From JBCDIQ01 sp039024295 (GTDB lineage: Bacteria > Bacteroidota > Bacteroidia > J057): 9,134 bases of DNA. The notes below the pieces were generated by a model that ran no database searches, was not told where the DNA came from, and saw nothing but the letters and a program-made list of their open reading frames with translations. Both the position numbers and the translations under genes were made by a program. The first letter of the stretch is position 1. Each line of letters starts with the position of its first letter. The stretch is from NCBI GenBank assembly GCA_039024295.1, contig JBCDIQ010000236.1:1-9134 (forward strand), written 5' to 3'. Of this stretch, positions 5,964 through 9,134 are shown in pieces.

Positions 5964-6404
5964 TCACGTATTTTGGCGAATCTCTCTCAGGTTAGGGGTA
6001 AGGTTTACCTGGCCCCAGAACTGGACCATGGCTTCCATTGTTTTTTGAAACTCCTGTCGGTTTACTGGTTTAGATACATAAGCGTTTGCCCCAAGTTGGT
6101 AGGAAGCAATGATGTCACGTTCATTTTTGGAGGAAGAAAGGACAATTACGGGCAAAGAATGGTACTTCTCGCTAGACCTAAGCCACTTGAGGGAATCCAG
6201 TCCTCCCACTTTAGGCATATTGAGGTCCATCCAGATACCCACCAGGTTCTCCAGGTCATTGGCATCCAGGTAGTCCATTAACTCCTGGCCATTGGTAAGC
6301 CGCAATACTTCCAGTGGGAACTGATTTTTTTTCAATTCTCGGGTTATCAAGTCGGCATCCAGGTCATCATCCTCCACCAGGACGATTACTTTTTTCTTTT
6401 TCAT
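5964..6404 (-). CDS. Single-domain response regulator (Rcp1-type receiver)
   Basis: A 146-residue stand-alone receiver domain with no output domain. From the chosen start MKKKKVIVLVEDDD it shows the acidic pocket (Glu11, Asp12, Asp13), phospho-acceptor Asp60 in WMDLNMP, Ser90 in VIVLSSS, Tyr109 and Lys112 in ANAYVSKP, and a C-terminal FQKTMEAMVQFW. The LNMP, LGANAY and FW features are those of the Rcp1 family, small receivers that partner phytochrome-like histidine kinases. The frame can be read from 6455, but that adds 17 residues before the first beta strand. The start at 6404 lies inside the end of the kinase gene (38-base overlap, different frame), implying translational coupling. The product probably accepts phosphate from the adjacent kinase and acts by protein contact, because no DNA-binding domain is present. 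Confidence 0.92.
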   Translation of the reverse strand: MKKKKVIVLVEDDDLDADLITRELKKNQFPLEVLRLTNGQELMDYLDANDLENLVGIWMDLNMPKVGGLDSLKWLRSSEKYHSLPVIVLSSSKNERDIIASYQLGANAYVSKPVNRQEFQKTMEAMVQFWGQVNLTPNLREIRQNT

Positions 6405-9039
6405 GAAGATTAGAAATTGATGTGTTGAAACAAAAGAAAAAAGAGGCTCCTTCATTTACTTTACCTGTAGCCCATATTTTACCCCCATGTCGTTCAATAA
6501 TCCGTTGTACATTGGCAAGTCCGATACCAGTACCCTCAAACTCAGTTCGGTCATGCAAACGTTGAAATACACTAAATAATTTATTACGATGGTTCATATC
6601 AAATCCTACCCCATTATCCTCCAAGTGAAAGATATGCTCCCCATTATGCGCATAAACGCGCAAGCCGATTTTGGCATGGGCTTTCGGTCTAGTATATTTT
6701 ATAGAGTTTGAAATCAAATTGGTCATTACCTGCTCAATCATACCCTTGTCCCCCCAGACACGTGGTAGATCGTGACACGTAAACTCAAATTCCCGGTCTT
6801 TCGTTTGCATCATAAGAATCTCCCAAGTGGAAGAAACCACTTCATTCATGTCCACCCATTCAGGCTGTAGCTTTAACCTGCCCGCTCGGGCATATTCCAG
6901 CAGGTCATCGATCAACATCCCCATTCGGTTGCTGGAGGTCATGATGTTGTCCAGCAGCAGCCCTGAATCCCCCGAAAGTTTGCCTTCGAGGTCTTCCTGA
7001 AGCATCTCTCCATAACTAATGATATGCCTCAAAGGTGCTCGGAGGTCATGGGAAATAGAGTAGGTGAAGTCTGCGAGTCCTCTGTTGGCATCCTCAAGCT
7101 CAATGACTTTTTCCCTCAGCTGTTTATTCAGGTGAATGATATTCTTTTGGGCCTGTTTGATAGGGGTTCGGTCAAACACAACCCCGATTACTTTTTGAGG
7201 TGTTCCATCCGGTTCATAAACTGGAGAGCCGTACACCTCTACTGACCTGCGATCCCCATTGGGCAGGACAACGGAATGCTCAAGGTGGAAACTCTGGTTG
7301 TGTTCTATAGCTCGTTCCCACTCGGCCCCGATATTTTCTTGTTCGTCATCTGGAATAGAAGCATTGGCTTTTTCCAAATCCAGGGGATTGGTAGCCAAGT
7401 CATATCCAAATATTTGGTTGCCTACTTCATCCCAGGTGCAGGCAACGGGATCAAACGTATATTCCCAGGTACCTATCTTACCACTTTCCAAGGCGATCTT
7501 TAGGCGAGCTCTACTGGATTCAAGGGCTTGCCTAGATATTTCTTCTTCTGTTACATCTTTGCAAATTCCTAAGAGTACCTGTTGGTTAGAGCCATCAATG
7601 GTGATCAGTTTTCCCCATCCTTCCAGGTAGCCTGTTTCACCATTCGCACGGATGATCCGATCTCTGGTGTGGAAGTCTCCTCCTTTTTCAAGGGCTTTGG
7701 ATACCCGCGAGAAATTACCCAGGCGGTCTTCCGGGTGAATCATTGCTTGATAGGATTCGAAAGTGCCATCAAAAGTACCAGGCTCCAGCCCGAAAATTTC
7801 GTGAATACGATCGTTCCAGCTCACCTTGTTGGTATCTGGATAGAATTCCCATACGCCAACATCTCCTCCTTTCAGGGCAAGGGCCAGTCGCTGTTGATGT
7901 TCTTGTAATTCCCTCTGCACCTTCTTCTCTGTGGTGATATCCCGAACAATGCATAACACCAACTGATTGCCCGTCATCGGAACTACCCGAGTCTCAAAAT
8001 CTCTTATTTCTCCCCGCAAATTGGGCATTTGATACTCATACCGGGTCATGATACCTGTCTTGAAGACCGGCTCAATGTACCTAAAGTGAAACTCCGCAAC
8101 CTCTGGAGGCCAGATATCAAAAATGGTTTTTCCCATGAACTGATCGGCCGGCATGGACAAGTTGTTTACATCCTTTGTCCGAAAATTGTAGAATCGACCG
8201 TCTTTGTCAAGGGTAAACATCATATCTGGAAAACTGCTCACCAGTGCCTCATTCTCATCTTTGACGGTTTGAAGTTGTAGTTGCGCCTGAACGACCTCTT
8301 CCAGCAATGAATCCTTGGAGATCTCAAGGGAGTGTTTGTACTTGTACTCATTGGTAACATCTTGATGGATGCCTACCATTCGGATAGCTTCTCCTGAGGG
8401 ATTTTTTTCTAATATTTCTCCTCTGCTTCGTATGTACCGCCAATTGCCATCTGCATGCTTCATTCGAATGGTGACCTCATATACAGGCTCTTCACCCGAA
8501 AAGTACCTTTCAAGTTTTTCCTTAACACGTTCAAGGTCTTCAGGATGGGTAAGTTCTGCAAAGGTGTCAAACCCCCCCGCTAATTTGCTTGCATCCCTCC
8601 CCAAAATTGAGGCCCACTTCTCACTGTAGGATACATTTCCCGTGCTAAGGTTCCAGTCCCAAGTCCCAAGGTTTACCATGCCGGCAATCATGGACCATTC
8701 TGGTGAGACGATGACTTCAAAGTAACAGGCAAATACCTGACTTCTGGAAGTATGCTCTAATGTCTCCGCAATTACCCGGTAAGTGGTAGATTTATCAGGT
8801 AGGTGAAGGTCATGGAGTTGTTTCTCGCCTCCAGGTGTAACCTGTTGCAGCTGATCTGGTAACCTAGCTATCCATTCACTGAACGTAGGCTCAAAGACCC
8901 CATAGCTTTGAAAAATTCGGTGCCAACCTTGTGATGCCCCCAAAAACTTCGCATCCTTGTCCCATACAGCTACCTTGATACGAAAAGATTGCAGCAATTG
9001 AATGGAGTCAAGCTCCGAATGATGGGAAAAAGTGCTCAT
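6367..9039 (-). CDS. Soluble multi-PAS sensor histidine kinase
   Basis: An 890-residue protein without signal peptide or transmembrane segment, so a cytoplasmic sensor. The modules are a divergent PAS-like segment (about 15-112), PAS+PAC (118-230, ending MVGIHQDVT), a coiled coil (232-265), PAS (266-370, ending CIVRDIT), PAS+PAC (385-497, ending GICKDVT), PAS+PAC (512-625, ending GVVFDRT) and a short coiled coil (628-655). The HisKA H-box is SISHDLRAPL with phospho-acceptor His664. The ATPase domain has its N-box at Asn774 and Asn778, G1 box DNGVG (808-812), F-box near 822-827 and G2 box GTGIG (836-840). The HisKA/ATPase core resembles phytochrome-type kinases, but no GAF-PHY module or chromophore cysteine is recognisable, so the signal is unknown (redox, haem or a metabolite through PAS). 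Its gene heads the operon and overlaps the receiver gene. The upstream 95 bases hold only a weak -7-like TATTTTGA (9069-9062). Confidence 0.93.
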   Translation of the reverse strand: MSTFSHHSELDSIQLLQSFRIKVAVWDKDAKFLGASQGWHRIFQSYGVFEPTFSEWIARLPDQLQQVTPGGEKQLHDLHLPDKSTTYRVIAETLEHTSRSQVFACYFEVIVSPEWSMIAGMVNLGTWDWNLSTGNVSYSEKWASILGRDASKLAGGFDTFAELTHPEDLERVKEKLERYFSGEEPVYEVTIRMKHADGNWRYIRSRGEILEKNPSGEAIRMVGIHQDVTNEYKYKHSLEISKDSLLEEVVQAQLQLQTVKDENEALVSSFPDMMFTLDKDGRFYNFRTKDVNNLSMPADQFMGKTIFDIWPPEVAEFHFRYIEPVFKTGIMTRYEYQMPNLRGEIRDFETRVVPMTGNQLVLCIVRDITTEKKVQRELQEHQQRLALALKGGDVGVWEFYPDTNKVSWNDRIHEIFGLEPGTFDGTFESYQAMIHPEDRLGNFSRVSKALEKGGDFHTRDRIIRANGETGYLEGWGKLITIDGSNQQVLLGICKDVTEEEISRQALESSRARLKIALESGKIGTWEYTFDPVACTWDEVGNQIFGYDLATNPLDLEKANASIPDDEQENIGAEWERAIEHNQSFHLEHSVVLPNGDRRSVEVYGSPVYEPDGTPQKVIGVVFDRTPIKQAQKNIIHLNKQLREKVIELEDANRGLADFTYSISHDLRAPLRHIISYGEMLQEDLEGKLSGDSGLLLDNIMTSSNRMGMLIDDLLEYARAGRLKLQPEWVDMNEVVSSTWEILMMQTKDREFEFTCHDLPRVWGDKGMIEQVMTNLISNSIKYTRPKAHAKIGLRVYAHNGEHIFHLEDNGVGFDMNHRNKLFSVFQRLHDRTEFEGTGIGLANVQRIIERHGGKIWATGKVNEGASFFFCFNTSISNLHEKEKSNRPGGG

Positions 9040-9134
9040 TGATAAATGGCTGAAGGATGTATCAAAATAGAAAGATATTCTCAGTCCGCCACTGGAGATG
9101 TAAAGTTTTTTTCACAAATGCTGATAATTTGGAG

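Noticed and set aside
4879..6048. A 389-codon open frame on the plus strand
   Set aside because: It is antisense to the 342-residue kinase-like gene and parts of its neighbours, shows no recognisable domain, and the minus-strand frame carries ordered kinase motifs. A shadow frame.
6405..6455. A 17-residue N-terminal extension of the receiver
   Set aside because: The first beta strand of a receiver begins right after MKKKK at 6404; the extension is kinase coding sequence read in another frame.

Overview
The window looks like a chromosomal segment from a Bacteroidota bacterium, probably Cytophagales-like; this is inferred from gene content and signals, not from a marker gene. Supporting signs are a DUF4369/DUF5106 thioredoxin-fold lipoprotein with the FWDYDCGHC active site, a Bacteroidota-type -7 box (TAnnTTTG) ahead of it, start codons with almost no Shine-Dalgarno sequence, small secreted DOMON and NTF2-like proteins, and a soluble multi-PAS histidine kinase paired with an Rcp1-type receiver. 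There are nine protein genes, one cut by the left edge. All are on the minus strand except the thioredoxin-fold lipoprotein. No RNA gene, insertion sequence or CRISPR array is visible.

Left edge (1-767): the 5' part of an AT-rich (36% G+C by my count), cysteine-rich lipoprotein gene runs off position 1. A gene-free stretch follows, holding a long imperfect inverted repeat (618-671) and then a clear intrinsic terminator (711-747) for the next operon.

MarR unit (768-2596): a two-gene operon encodes a secreted DOMON-fold protein (1221-1730) and a secreted NTF2/SnoaL-like protein (768-1202). It lies downstream of a MarR-family regulator (2159-2596) on the same strand, with a 377-base gene-free gap of inverted repeats before the longest DOMON reading frame. 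The 34-bp element over the MarR start (2598-2631) and the one over the DOMON start (1718-1751) align without gaps at 25 of 34 positions. This points to one operator family through which the MarR protein controls itself and the DOMON/NTF2 operon. It is the most distinctive signal in the window.

Thioredoxin-fold lipoprotein (2851-4344, plus strand): it is divergent from marR and convergent with the next operon.

Signalling operon (4400-9039, all minus): in order of transcription it holds an 890-residue soluble histidine kinase with about five PAS-type modules, a stand-alone receiver that overlaps the kinase gene by 38 bases, a 342-residue protein with clear aminoglycoside-phosphotransferase-like kinase motifs, and a DUF1905-YdeI/OmdA-type protein 11 bases further on. 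The tight packing suggests co-expression. A histidine kinase/receiver pair linked to a second, unrelated kinase fold and an OmdA-type protein is the best candidate here for an undescribed pathway, but the functional link is inference. Several of the longest reading frames begin too far upstream; the starts reported here were chosen from domain boundaries, signal peptides and operator position.
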